This document shows, piece after piece, positions 20,144 through 31,500 of a stretch of 64,000 nt of DNA. The notes beneath the pieces are model-generated. The model worked only from the letters and a program-made list of their open reading frames with translations. It was not told the DNA's origin and ran no database searches. A program made the translations under genes and the position numbers. Within the stretch, counting starts at the first letter, position 1; each line of letters begins with the position of its first letter. The stretch comes from Pleodorina starrii (Eukaryota > Chlorophyta > Chlorophyceae > Chlamydomonadales > Volvocaceae). The stretch covers positions 2,934,461 to 2,998,460 of the forward strand of contig BRXU01000015.1 of NCBI GenBank assembly GCA_030267565.1, in the 5' to 3' direction.

Positions 20144-23100
20144 ATGAGCGTGTGCATCGGTCCGTCTCGTAGACTGTTGGACCTGGACGCTGGATCTTTG
20201 GGCTTCATCGAGCGAAGGATGTCAGACTCAGAATCTCCACCTCCAGAGGCTCCAAAGCCACCCAAGTCGGCAGCCAGCCCTCGCCAACCGGACCGGGCAA
20301 AGTCCGCCAAGTCGATGTGCTCCTCCGATTCGGATGGATCGGCGTCCATAGATGAGGACGACCTGTCCGAAAGCGGGAGCGAGGATTACTGCGAGACCGC
20401 GCGGAGAGGTGGCTCGCGCAGAACATCGACGAAATCCCCGATGCGAAAGCGCCGCAAACGGCCGGAGTGGACACGCAACGAGGTACGCAGGACTTCTTAA
20501 TTACACCATCGATGTGATATGTCCTGTACGCTGTCTGAGCTTTTTGGGGCAACTTGTGTTGCGTGCGCTGCGCTTGGCATTCGAAACGTTGCCGTGTCCC
20601 ACGCAGGAGGAGACGCTCGCCCAGGTGCACTGCGGTGTCGGAAACCAATGGTCAGTCATCGCTGCGCGTCTCCCGGGCAGAACCGCCAACGAGGTGAAGG
20701 CAAGTTACCATACAATGTTTGAACGCCGCCCAGCGTGCCACAAGCTGTTGGCGCGGCGATGGCTGGGAACTTTCGTACATGACATGTGGTGAAAGCAAGA
20801 TACTGATGGCATATGCGGCAGAGTCGTAGAAGTTCTGAGGAACTGGAGGTTAGCATTTTGCAGGTGCCAACTTCCGTGTGTGACCAGCCGCAAAGTCTTA
20901 GCGGCCTGAATTGTTTCTGTCATCAGATATCACATACATATTAGTTGACGTGAAGGCCGGCACCATCCGCTCGGTTGACCCACGTGGCACATACTACCCC
21001 CCGTCCTACTGCAGAACATATGGCACAGCACGCTCCGGTCCAAGCACCTCAAGGCGCGGTCCTTGCTCCGAGCTTATGCAACAGCGCTCAACGGCCGCTG
21101 GGACGACGAAACGGCTCGCCAGGAGGCATACGAGATCGCTCTGGGCCAACAAGGAACCAGCGCACCACACTTCAGCGCAGGGCCTCTGCAGGCCGGACTT
21201 GTACTAAACGGGATGGTTGGCCACGACGACGCGGCGCAAACGCCACGACTGTGCATCGTGACAGGCCTCACCGGTGCCGGTGGGCTGCCGGAGCTCAAGC
21301 CTGCAGGAGCACAGACGCCGGATAGCAGCCGGAGCCCTGCAGTTATGTCTGCGCGGCAACGGGCGGGGCGGTGCCCGCCGGCGACGGCTCCTCGGCCCCT
21401 GGCCAGCGACAAGGCGGCGGGACGCGGCGTCCAGCAGCGTCAACAGCAAGGTATAGCTGCCAGGCGGCCGGTATCTCCAACGTCGTGTCCTGCCAGAGGC
21501 CCGCAAGGTATAGCTGACATGCGATGAAGTCAGACATTCAAACGCGGCGGCCAACCGCTCTGCAAGTGACCCGTGTCGTGGTGTTCAGGGCTAGTCAGCA
21601 ACGCATGAAACTCCAGGCCCCGCGCGACGTTGCAGCCCCCAAGTCATTTGCGCCACGTACGTCCTGACGCGCATTCAGCCGAATGGCTGGTTCGCGGTCG
21701 TGTCTCTTGCTTATAATGTACATATAGACGACCGCATGCGCCTTGGATGCTTAGTGCTGGCCGGCTACACCGGCAGAGCACCTCCGTAGTTTCCGAACAG
21801 CGCGATTCTCCATTCGCTGCCATTGCTTTTTGCTTTCTCCAAAAAGATGGGTTTGTCGCCCATGTATCTTGCTTAGGAACCGAAACCCAAGTTGAAATTG
21901 ACCGCGCCAGCCACATAACGTGGCAATTCCTCGTTTGCCCCACGTCCTGCTGACTCGTTTGGGCGCGTACAGCGCGAGCGGACCTCATCGAGACGCGCGG
22001 CGCTACCACGGCCCAAGTACGACGCAGCTTGGACGTCACGATGACATTGCCGCTAGATGGGCCAGCGCAGGGTGACGACGCTGCACCCGAGATCGACGCC
22101 GCCACCGCAGCGACACCAGCAAACGAGTACGGGGCGCTCCCCGCCGCGGCCGCCGCCGCCACCACCGCCGCGCGGCCGCTGCCCCTTTCCTTCGGCGGCG
22201 CCTGGGGCCAGCCGGTGCAGCTGCCGCAGCGCCCGTGGCCAGCGCCACATCCTGTGCAGTTCAGGAGCATCCTGGACGAGCAGCCGCCGCACCGGTTGGG
22301 GCAGCAGCAGGAGCACGAGCAGCAGCTGCAGCAGGAGCAAAAGCAGGAAACGCAGCAGCAGGCGCCGATGCTTCAGCTGCCGCCTGGCGAGATGCAGCTC
22401 GTGCCGGTCGTCACCACCAAGATCGAGCCCAAGGAGCAGGCCGAGGGCTCGCAGCCGCACCTAATTCACGGCTCGAGTCAGCGGGCGCACGGCCTGGTTT
22501 TGGGCTTGGATTCGATGGACACTTGGCTGGGGAGGCTTGACCCCTCGATGATGCTGCAAGATGACGACGGCGCAGCACGCGACCAGGTCTGTCATGGCGG
22601 CGCCGACTCCTCAAATAACAACAGCAGCATTGCGCGCGTGATGAGCGTGTCGGCGACCGCGGCGGTGGCCACAGCAGCGCCCGGACAAGCTGGCGACGGC
22701 GCTGACGCGCACCACCAGTTGGCGGGCGCTTCCGGCGATCCGGTGGAGTCAGGTGAGGTGGAATACGACTCACCGTTGGTCGCTGCTACGCGCGCGATGC
22801 ACGGGCCATCTTGCGCTCCGTGATTGTTGAGTGTGTGTGCCATTGTAGGGACGTCACACGGTATGTGCCGGCATTTTGCACTTGTTTGCAAGTGGGTAGA
22901 ATCCCAGATAGGCGCCACGAGCTGCTTTCGTGGAAGTAGTCGGCTCCGCCGGTGTGCGACGCTGCTCTTGGATGCGCGCCAGGCTGCGCGCCGAGAGCCA
23001 TGCCTTGCCGGTGGTCTACTACACGCGTGTACATGCGGCAGGGGTTGTATCTTCTACGCTTATTTGCTGTCTTGGATTCAGAGCTAAGCTGGCGGTTAGC

Positions 23101-24424
23101 TAATCTGGACGCGTGCGCTGTCTGCTGCGGCCTTGCAGGCCGCAGCCGGGGTTTGGCCGGGCAACGCCCGGGACAACGGTCGTTGGCCCCGCTCAACGCT
23201 GCCGTGCATCATGGCCGCGCAGGGCCCGCGAGCGGCGCATGGAGCAGCAATAGTGGCGCCGTGGGGCCGCAACTGCCGTCACCGCCACCGGACAGCGCTG
23301 GCGCCAGCCTGCACCACCCCGCACCGCAAGCGGCTGTTCCCGACTCGAGCACCGCCATGGCTATTTCGCCCACGGCGCGGGCCGGAAGTGGCGGCTGCGG
23401 CGAAAACGGTGCGACGCACAGCGGGGCGCAAGACGACTTTAACCTGCCATCCAGCCAGTGGCACCAGGGCGCCGCCGCTGCGGCCTCTTTCGGGAGTCAA
23501 GACGGCGTCTCCGCCCTGCCGTACGGCGCGCCAACAGCAGCGGGTATGTATGCGGCCCCGCCGGGTGCTATCCTCGACGCCGAGGGTCACAGTCGGGCCA
23601 TCGCGCCGCAGGCATGGCCGCTTGCTGCGCCGCGACTCCCAGTTCCCTTTGCCGGCAGGTCTGCCCCGGTGGGGCTGGCGCATGAGGCATGGCGCGGTCC
23701 GATGGTGTCTCAGCAGCAGCAGCAGCAGCTGAGGATCAGGGGTGGGGCTGGCGGCATGGCAGTGGACGTGCACAGCGGCGGGATGTACATGGTGCCGGTC
23801 CACGCGCCACCCGTGCCAACACCGCCGCAGCCGCACATGATAGTGTTTGCACCGCAGCCGCCGCAAGCACTGCAGACGTACCATGGGCACCCGCATTACG
23901 AGCAGATTGCCCGGCGGTTGCGGCAGCGCGAGCACATGATGTATCAACAGCAGCAGCAGTACATACAGCAGCAACAGCAGCAGTTTCAGCAACAACAGCA
24001 ACAGTATCAGCACCAGGAGCACATAGCGCAGCAGCAGCAAGCATATCAGCAGGCCGGCCAGCGCCAGCAACAGCAGCAGTTTCCAGAGTTCCAGCAATTA
24101 CAGCAGCAGCAGCTCAAGCAGGAGCCGCAGGAAGAGGAGCACTACCAGCTGCCGTCTGAGGCGCAGCTGCAGCAGCAGCTTTCGGCCCATCACCAGTTGC
24201 ACCTGCAACAGCAGTCGTCGCTGCCATCGCCACAACAGCCCCTGCTGCAGCAGCAGCTACAGCAGCTGCAGCAACAACACGGCCAACAGCTGGAGCAGCA
24301 GCAGCAGGCACAGCAGGCGCTGGAGCAGCAGACCGACTCGATGTCCTCCTCCGACGTCATCACTATGGGCTTGGACTCGCTGCACGACCCACAGCTCCGG
24401 TGGTGCCTGATGGACATGGAGTGA
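20144..24424 (+). CDS. MYB-repeat, glutamine-rich putative transcription factor, ~978 aa
   Basis: Proposed exons: 20144-20482, 20607-20699, 21015-21450, 21599-21656, 22028-22752 and 23139-24424 (TGA); 2937 nt, in phase. One MYB/SANT repeat spans exons 1-3 with the classic tryptophan spacing W-18-W-18-W: EWTRNE, QWSVIAARLPGRTANEVK and NIWHSTLRSK. The spacing is right only if intron 2 uses a GC donor (AAG|GCAAGT). The repeat resembles a plant R3-type DNA-binding helix set; no second repeat is visible. Before it lies an acidic Ser/Asp stretch and a basic RKRRKRP run (likely nuclear localisation). Exons 5 and 6 are rich in Ala, Gln, His and Pro with long CAG/CAA-coded Gln runs, typical of activation or condensate-forming regions. 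The small exon 21599-21656 is inferred mainly from phase. The start could also be the ATG at 20219. Confidence 0.75.
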
Positions 24425-26873
24425 GCCCACTGCCGTCCACAGCTGCCCGTGCGTCGCATCGCCTGTCAACCGTGAGTTGACTGACAACGGTCAGCCTGTT
24501 TGGTGAGGTTCGGGGGACATCCGTCTAAGAATGGACCTAATGGCCGATACGGGCGGGGTACGCGGGCCCAAGGCTTTTTGCGCGCGAATGATGGAGCGAT
24601 GGTCGGAGGTTGCGTGTTACATGCAATGCCGTTTCGGGCGGGGCGGGATGGGATGGCAGTGGCAGGGCACAAGGGCAGGGCCGTTGATTCGGACGCGCGG
24701 CTTTAGGTTTCGCCGCTTACCGTTATAAGCAGACTGCAAACATTTCATGCGATCCCGATCAGGTGATTGGGTATGCCGAGAGAGCAGCGCGATACGTTTT
24801 TACGCACCCGTCAATGAGCGGCTTTACTGTTCCCTGAATGGGTGAGCCTTGCTGGTCGCGCTTACAAGGTCGGCAACCACGGGATGGAGTGTCAGGCCCA
24901 GCGTGCGCATTAAGGCTAGTCCATATATTGATTCATACAACGTAACACAGAATCGTTGCGCCGCGCGGTAATGATACGGAGCGCAATCGCAGCTTGCACC
25001 TCTGAACCTCGGAAGGGACAGCTGACAAGGATGGCCGTGTGCCAGAAACCCGTCGGGGTGGCCGGATTTGCCGGCCAGAGTAGATGACATGGCTAGAGTA
25101 GATCACATGGAAACATGGAGACATTGTCCTCGGGTACTGGATTGAGCGCGGAAGGTGCGCAAAGGAAACACCAAGGAAGTTTGGTGGGTGATTGTGGCAC
25201 ATGGATGGGATGCCTGGTCGCGTTTGAAAATGGCATGGCAGTCTTGCATCCTGCAGGCACGTCTCCGCGGCCAGGGAATCTAAGAGCAGTGTCCACGTCT
25301 GGATGATTCCGTTTTCGCACGCCGTGATGAGCGCCCGAGAGCGCTTCCCATCAGTGCATCTTTGCTTTTTTACTGTTGTCGGCACTGGCAATGGAATGCT
25401 GTGCAGACTGTCCTTCTCCTTCTCCGTTCGTCTTTCTTACCTCATCTTTGCGCTTTATTCGGGGTTTTAGTCGTGTCTTGTGCACTTCGCGCGTCGGCAA
25501 CCCGGTGTCCCGCGCGTCACGCTCAGTGCATTTCCCTGCACCGCTCCTTGGCAGGGTTCGCTTGGGGGTGGGATGGGTGCTGCGGGAGGCGGTTTGGTTC
25601 AGGAGGATCTAACGCTGCTCGAGCAGGGCGGCATCCCGCAGTGCGGAAGTGCGGGAAGTGCCACTGTAGTTTCCCAACTTAGTGTGGCCTCGGACCCAAC
25701 GCCTGGCCTCGTAGGCATAGTTGCAGCTGCCGGCAGCTGCATTAGTAGGGAAGGCGCCATAGGCCCCAGTGGGGCGTCCTTAAGAACAGGTGGGCAATGC
25801 AGGTGTTGCCGTATTTACATATGGCAGGACCTGGTATGTTCTTATGACGTAACTACCAAGCGTAATGGGTCCAGCGCTCAAGTGAAAGTAGGTTGCGCGC
25901 TTGCGGATGGGATGCACATGGATGTTAGGCCCTGTTTCGCTTAGCGTCTAGAGACGGCGTAGCTGATGGTATAGGATTGGAGGACGTAGGGGATGCGCGC
26001 GGGTGTAGGACGCCGCCGCCCTGTGGCTGCATTGATTCCGCTAGGCCGCAGCGGCCGGCTCTTTTTAACTTGTAGCAATTCGCGAGGGCACCATTAGGCC
26101 ATTAGGGGTAGGGTAAGGCTGGTCGCGTGATCCCCTGCCTTCGCTACTAGAAGTAAGTAATCCATCGTCGCACACTGTGCCGTGGCCATCGCGCCCGGAA
26201 ACTCGCTGGGGTACCTGCTTGGTGTCAATGCTGTACGGGTAATGGCGCAAGGTGGTGGGTGTCTGGGGCTGTCGCTTCGCCGCGAACGCCTCGGCGACTG
26301 CGTGGGGACCTGAAACCGTGCGATCGGGAACACGGCAAGCAAGCGGCCGGCGCCGTCCAAGGCAGCAGCGGCCTTTGGCAGGTGACGCCGCATTGCGGAG
26401 CCGGAATGGTTTTGTGAGGACGGAGACCGCGTCTGGGACTAGTCGGGAGGGGCCATTTCGCCCTTTGCAGGCAACCCCGTCCCTCGCCACGCCGTTTTGC
26501 TATGCCAATGCGCTTGTTTTTATAATTTCTTTCTTCGTACTGCAAACGCGTATCCTCCTCTTATGAAGCACTGTGCGTGCCTTTTCATTGCGTCCCGTGC
26601 GATGTCTGTGCGGTTATCGATGATGGTGATGATGTACTGTTTCGTATCTGGCAGCGGCAAGGCGACGAGGAGCGGCTGCCGCAAGACGCCCCTCCCTGCT
26701 CCGGCACGCTGCACTGCCAGGGAGCGGCGTGGTGCTTGCGGTGGTGGTGCACCGGTGATTATGCCGCGCCTGGGTGGCTCGCGGCCTGCACAAGGTCGGT
26801 GAGTCGCCAAGTAGATTCATGGGGGTGCGCCCATATCGGCCCCCTCCCGGGCCGCACGCACTTGGGCTCTGTA

Positions 26874-26955
26874 GTGTGCAGCCGGGGAGTGTGCAGCCGC
26901 GGAGCGTGGAGTGTGCAGCCGGGGAGTGTGGAATGTGCAGCCGTGGAGTGTGCAC
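26874..26955. repeat. GTGTGCAGCCGGGGA minisatellite
   Basis: About five imperfect copies of a ~15-20 base unit (GTGTGCAGCCGGGGA and variants) stand in tandem. Confidence 0.8.
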
Positions 26956-28475
26956 GCCGCAACCGTGCCCTTTGCCGGCTTGGTGGGAGATGCGCACATC
27001 CTGTGACGACGCGTAGCGCGTTCTGCTTGATGCTTTCTAACCAGGGGAGGCTTGTCTCTGCACGATGTTAAGAGAAAATGAATTTACGAGGCCGGGGCTA
27101 TTTCTGCGTTCTCGCGTTCTGGATGATGCCTGGCCTGAGCGCACTAGGCGCTCGGGTCCCTGTCTGGCTGAGACTTTAGTGCTTGAAGCCTTCTCTTGTT
27201 GGGCTCATTTGAAATGGCGTGGGCCATGCGGAGCCTCAAAGTTCTTACGCGCTTAGTATTCAATGTTTTGGTATGCCCTCCCTGTAACGTCTCTTGTGGA
27301 AGTTCGCCCCGCCCACGGCTCCATGGTTCAGAGCCCCAGGAGCGGGGCCACCGGTCCGTCGCAGGAGCTGTCGGGGCAAAAGGTTACTTGTCACAGTTGA
27401 TGTGCCGCTCTTAGCATCAGGTTATGACAAGTATGGACAGTTGGGTTTGATCGTTGCACGAACAGCACGAAAATAAACCGCCAGTCCTCTCCTTGCCCGC
27501 CAGACACTGGCTCCTCGCGCAACTCAAACCCTGGGGAATCGGCCCCCGCCCGCCGCCCCCTCATGCCGGGCCCGCTTGGCATGACGGGAAGTAACTGGCA
27601 GACAGACACGGCGTATCCGCTCTCGTACTTCATCCCGGTCGGTCTGGAACCACCCCATTCATTACGAGAGGTTGAGGGTCGGGACGGCGTGGCAGCGCAG
27701 GCACTGCTGATGATTGAAGGTTGTCGGCCACAGCGGCGCCTTTCCTCGTTTGTTCTGCATTACGAAGGCCGGAGCGGCCCTCGGCCTGTCCCAGCTGTGC
27801 AAACACCGGTGGAAGGGGGCGCGGGTCTCTCGCTAAGACCGGTCTTCGCGACCGGCACGTAGACACGCGCCGAACCGCCGTCGTGCAGCGATTCCCTGCG
27901 CAGCGATTCCTTACTCTGCGCGCCTGTGCTGCAAGTCGAATCCTGAAATGCGTAATTTCCCAATCCTAACCCCTCCCCGTGCCTGAAACGGCATTTGTCC
28001 TGTCCCTATCCCTATGCGCCAGACGCCCACAGCCTGCCAGCCGCAACCCTTTGTGACCCCCTTTCGCGCTTTTGGTGTTTAGACGCGAATGCCAGCACCC
28101 AGAGTCCCAGACATCATCAGCAACCGAGCGCCTGCACCCCAAAACCAACTGGCGGTTGGTAGCTTGGTACCAACCGAATCCAAGCTGTAAATGTAACTGT
28201 CCTCCCTCAACAAGAAACACATCAATCCCCGCCGCTGCATTCCCCGGTGCCGGAGTGAGCCCTGAGCCTGGACGCTTACTGCGGTGTGAGCCCACATTCG
28301 AAGATTCAACCCACTGTAACAAAACCACAACACCCAGTCCATGCAACCACACCGCGCCGTGAGCCCGTGACCCTTCCCTGGCGATCAAACTCAACCCGCC
28401 CGGGCTAACTAATCTGACCGCCTGGAAGCCGAGTGATGGGAGTGAAGCCAGCAGACCCCCCTTGAGCGCCCGGCT

Positions 28476-28480
28476 TTACA
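28476..28480 (-). terminator. TGTAA polyadenylation signal of the branching-enzyme gene
   Basis: TGTAA on the minus strand, 98 bases past the TAA stop. This is the usual volvocine signal at a usual distance. Confidence 0.6.
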
Positions 28481-28577
28481 CAACGAGGAGAAACACCGGG
28501 CCGGGTCGGGCCAGCGGACGGCCGGGTGGGTGGCTGGGTTGGTACAAAATAATACCGCTGGGTAGGTGGCGCCCCTG

Positions 28578-31500
28578 TTACCGAAAGCCCGCCTGCTCGT
28601 CGCCGCTGCCCAGGCTCAGTCCGCCGGCGGTCTGGGTTGCGGCGGGGGCCAGGCCCTGATGGTGGGGGTGGGCGGCGTGTGGGTGTGTGTCCCCGGCCGG
28701 GTCCTCCAGCCCTCCTGCGCCCGGCCGCCGCTGCTGCCCCTGCCCCTCATCCTCTTGCTCGTCCCGTGGCTGCTGCTCCCGCCCCTGCTGCTGCCAGTGT
28801 GTGTGCGTGTCTGCATTGTAGTACACGACTGCCGTACGGGAGGGCGCCAGGACCTGCGTGAGGAGGAGCGGTGCGGGTGGGAGGGGAAATGGGAGCCAGG
28901 GCGGGTCTGGGGTCGCAAAACGGATCGTGCTCTATCGCGCAGCCGCACCTCACCCTCACACCCAACCACCCACAACTGACCCACCGACCCACCCACCCAC
29001 CCACCCACCCACCCACCCACCCACCCAGCAACCCATCCACCCACGTACCCGGATGGAGTGCTCCCGGTCCTTGCTGGTCCCGGCGGGTTCGGGGTCGGAG
29101 AAGTGGTCCACGTCGTGCCCCACCTGATTGGTACGGCATGTCGAGAGAGCGCGCGCGTGTGTGTGTGGGTGTGGGTAAATGTGTGTATGTATGTATGTAT
29201 GTGTGTACGAGGGGAGCCGCCATCCGCCAGGCAATGGCCGGGGATGCGGGGAATGGGGGGGCCCCCCGAGGCATGGGGTGACACGTCATGTCCTGCATCG
29301 CACCGCGCTGTAGGATCTCCCGTACGCCGGATGGCGACTGCGGCTGGCGTTACGTCGAGCGGGCCGTGCACGGATCCCATTCGAAATCCCGCCCACCCAG
29401 CCACGCGCACTCCCCAAGCCCACACACCAGCCCGCTACGGTATCGGCCACTTTGCCACTTTTGTTTGCTGGTCGCTTCCCTCAGCCCCCAATCCCCAGTC
29501 CAATTCCCTGTCCAAACAGCTAATCGTGCTGCGCCTCCTGTCGGCTTCTGACCCGCCAGCCCCCTCCGTCTCCATCCCGCCAGAGGCAGGGGTGATGTAA
29601 GGCGCCCCCCTCCCTCGCTTCCCCTCCCTCGCTTCCCCTCCCTCCCCAGCTCCCCCTCCCTCGCTTCCCCTCCCTCGCGCGCTGCCCCTTCCTCCCTCCC
29701 TCCCCCTCCCTTCCCCCCCCTCCCCCGCTGCCCCTCCCTCCCTCCCTCCCTCCCTCCCTCCCTCCCTCCCTCCCTTCCCCCCCCTCCCCCGCTGCCCCTC
29801 CCTCCCTCCCTCCCTCCCTCCCTCCCTCCCTCCCTCCCTCCCTCCCTCCCTCCCTCCCTCCCTCCCTCCCTCCCACCCTCACCCTGCCGCTGCCTCCGAA
29901 GTCCCAGGCGTCCGAGTCCAGCGCCACCCGCCACTTGCCCGGACTGGGCACCGCCACCCGGTGACCCTCCTGGTCGGCGGAGGGGCTCCAATTGAACACG
30001 AACACAAGCGGGCCGCGCTCAAACACCAGTACCTGTGTGCATCCGGGTGGCGGGTGGGCGCGGGCGGGGCAGAGGGCAGGCTGGGGTAAAAAGAAGATAC
30101 GGTACCGCAGCGGAGGGACGGCGACGGCGTTAGCGAACGGACCCGGTTGGGGGCAATCCCTCTCGCCTGGAGGGAGGAAAGGCAGTGAGCACGTGAAAGG
30201 GAAAATAGCAGTGCGTAATGTTCCCGTCTGCAAAAGGACAGGTGGCCGGGCGCAGGAGGGAGGGTGAGGGGCTAAGGGGGGGAGGGCGAGAGGAGTACCA
30301 GTACCGGTGACTTCCGGGCTGCAACCTGTCCATACACATGCCCATGTTCCCCCCGCAGCCCAGACGAAAAACACACGCACACACGCACGCACGCACGCAC
30401 GCACACGCACGCACGCACCTGCTGTTGCTCGTCCATGTGGGTCACCCACTGGTGGCGGGACGAGAGGATGCCGTAGTGCTCGTCCAACCGCATCATGGCG
30501 GCATCCCACGCCTGACAGTTGCAGTTGCAATTGCAGTGGGGGAAAGAAGGAGGGACGGCAGGAAGGCGGGAGAGACGCCCGCTTAGGGACCTATCCCCGT
30601 TGGATGTGGATGTGTGTGTGGGGGGGGGGGGCGAGGGCTTTCCTCTCCCTTTCAGATACACCGCATCGCCCCGGGTGGGGGATTCCTACCGGCCCTGTGG
30701 CCCCGGGGGGCCCCACCACCACCAGCACCACCAATCTCGCTCCACTCGACTCGCGGCCGTATCTGAACAGACCCAGTGGACATCCCAGCACACCCCGGAC
30801 GCTGCAATTTCGTACGGCACTTGCACTACTTGCCGTACGACCTCCTGCCGTACCTACGATCCGTACCTGCAGGAACTTGTACCGCAGGTGGGAGGTGTCA
30901 GCCAGCGACCACTGGCGGCGGCAGTAGTGGTGGCTCCAGCCGTTGCCGTCCCGGGGAAAGTCGATCCACTCCGGGTGGCCAAACTCGTTGCCTGATCGGG
31001 CAACAGGAACCGAAAACCGCAGCGGCAGCGGCAGCAGCAGTAGCGGCACTTGACGGCAGCTGGTGGAGGCAGCTGATGGGGCCCGACCCGCACTCGGAGA
31101 ACCCACACACACGCATACACACACACAGGGAACACCCAGCAGCATCTGCAGCCCTCCAGGCCCGCCCTTACCCGGCTCAACGCCACTCCCCCGTCCCCTC
31201 AGACCCAGCTGAAAGCCCAGTCACCCAGTCACCCAGTAACCCAGTCACCCACCCACCCAGCCACCCACCCATGAAGTTGAGCCATCCCTCGCCCCCCAGG
31301 GCCATCGTGACCAGTCGGATCATCTGCAAAGAGGAAGAGGGAAAGAGGTGAAGAGGGGGAAGAGGGGCAAGAGGGAGCGCAGGGGGGGCTCGGACCACAC
31401 ATCCCTCTCCCCCCATACACACATCCACACAGACGTTGCCCACGAGCCCCGCTGACAGTCGAATGCCGTCCCCTTCACATCAGATCACACGCCCCACCGC

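Larger units (their letters stand above)
24425..28577. other. Region without assigned genes between MYB and branching-enzyme genes
   Basis: Several frames of 80-155 codons occur on both strands (for example 24933-25391 minus and 25480-25944 plus), but none has a recognisable domain. The two flanking genes converge here, so their 3' UTRs account for part of it. It also holds the minisatellite at 26874-26955. Confidence 0.4.
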
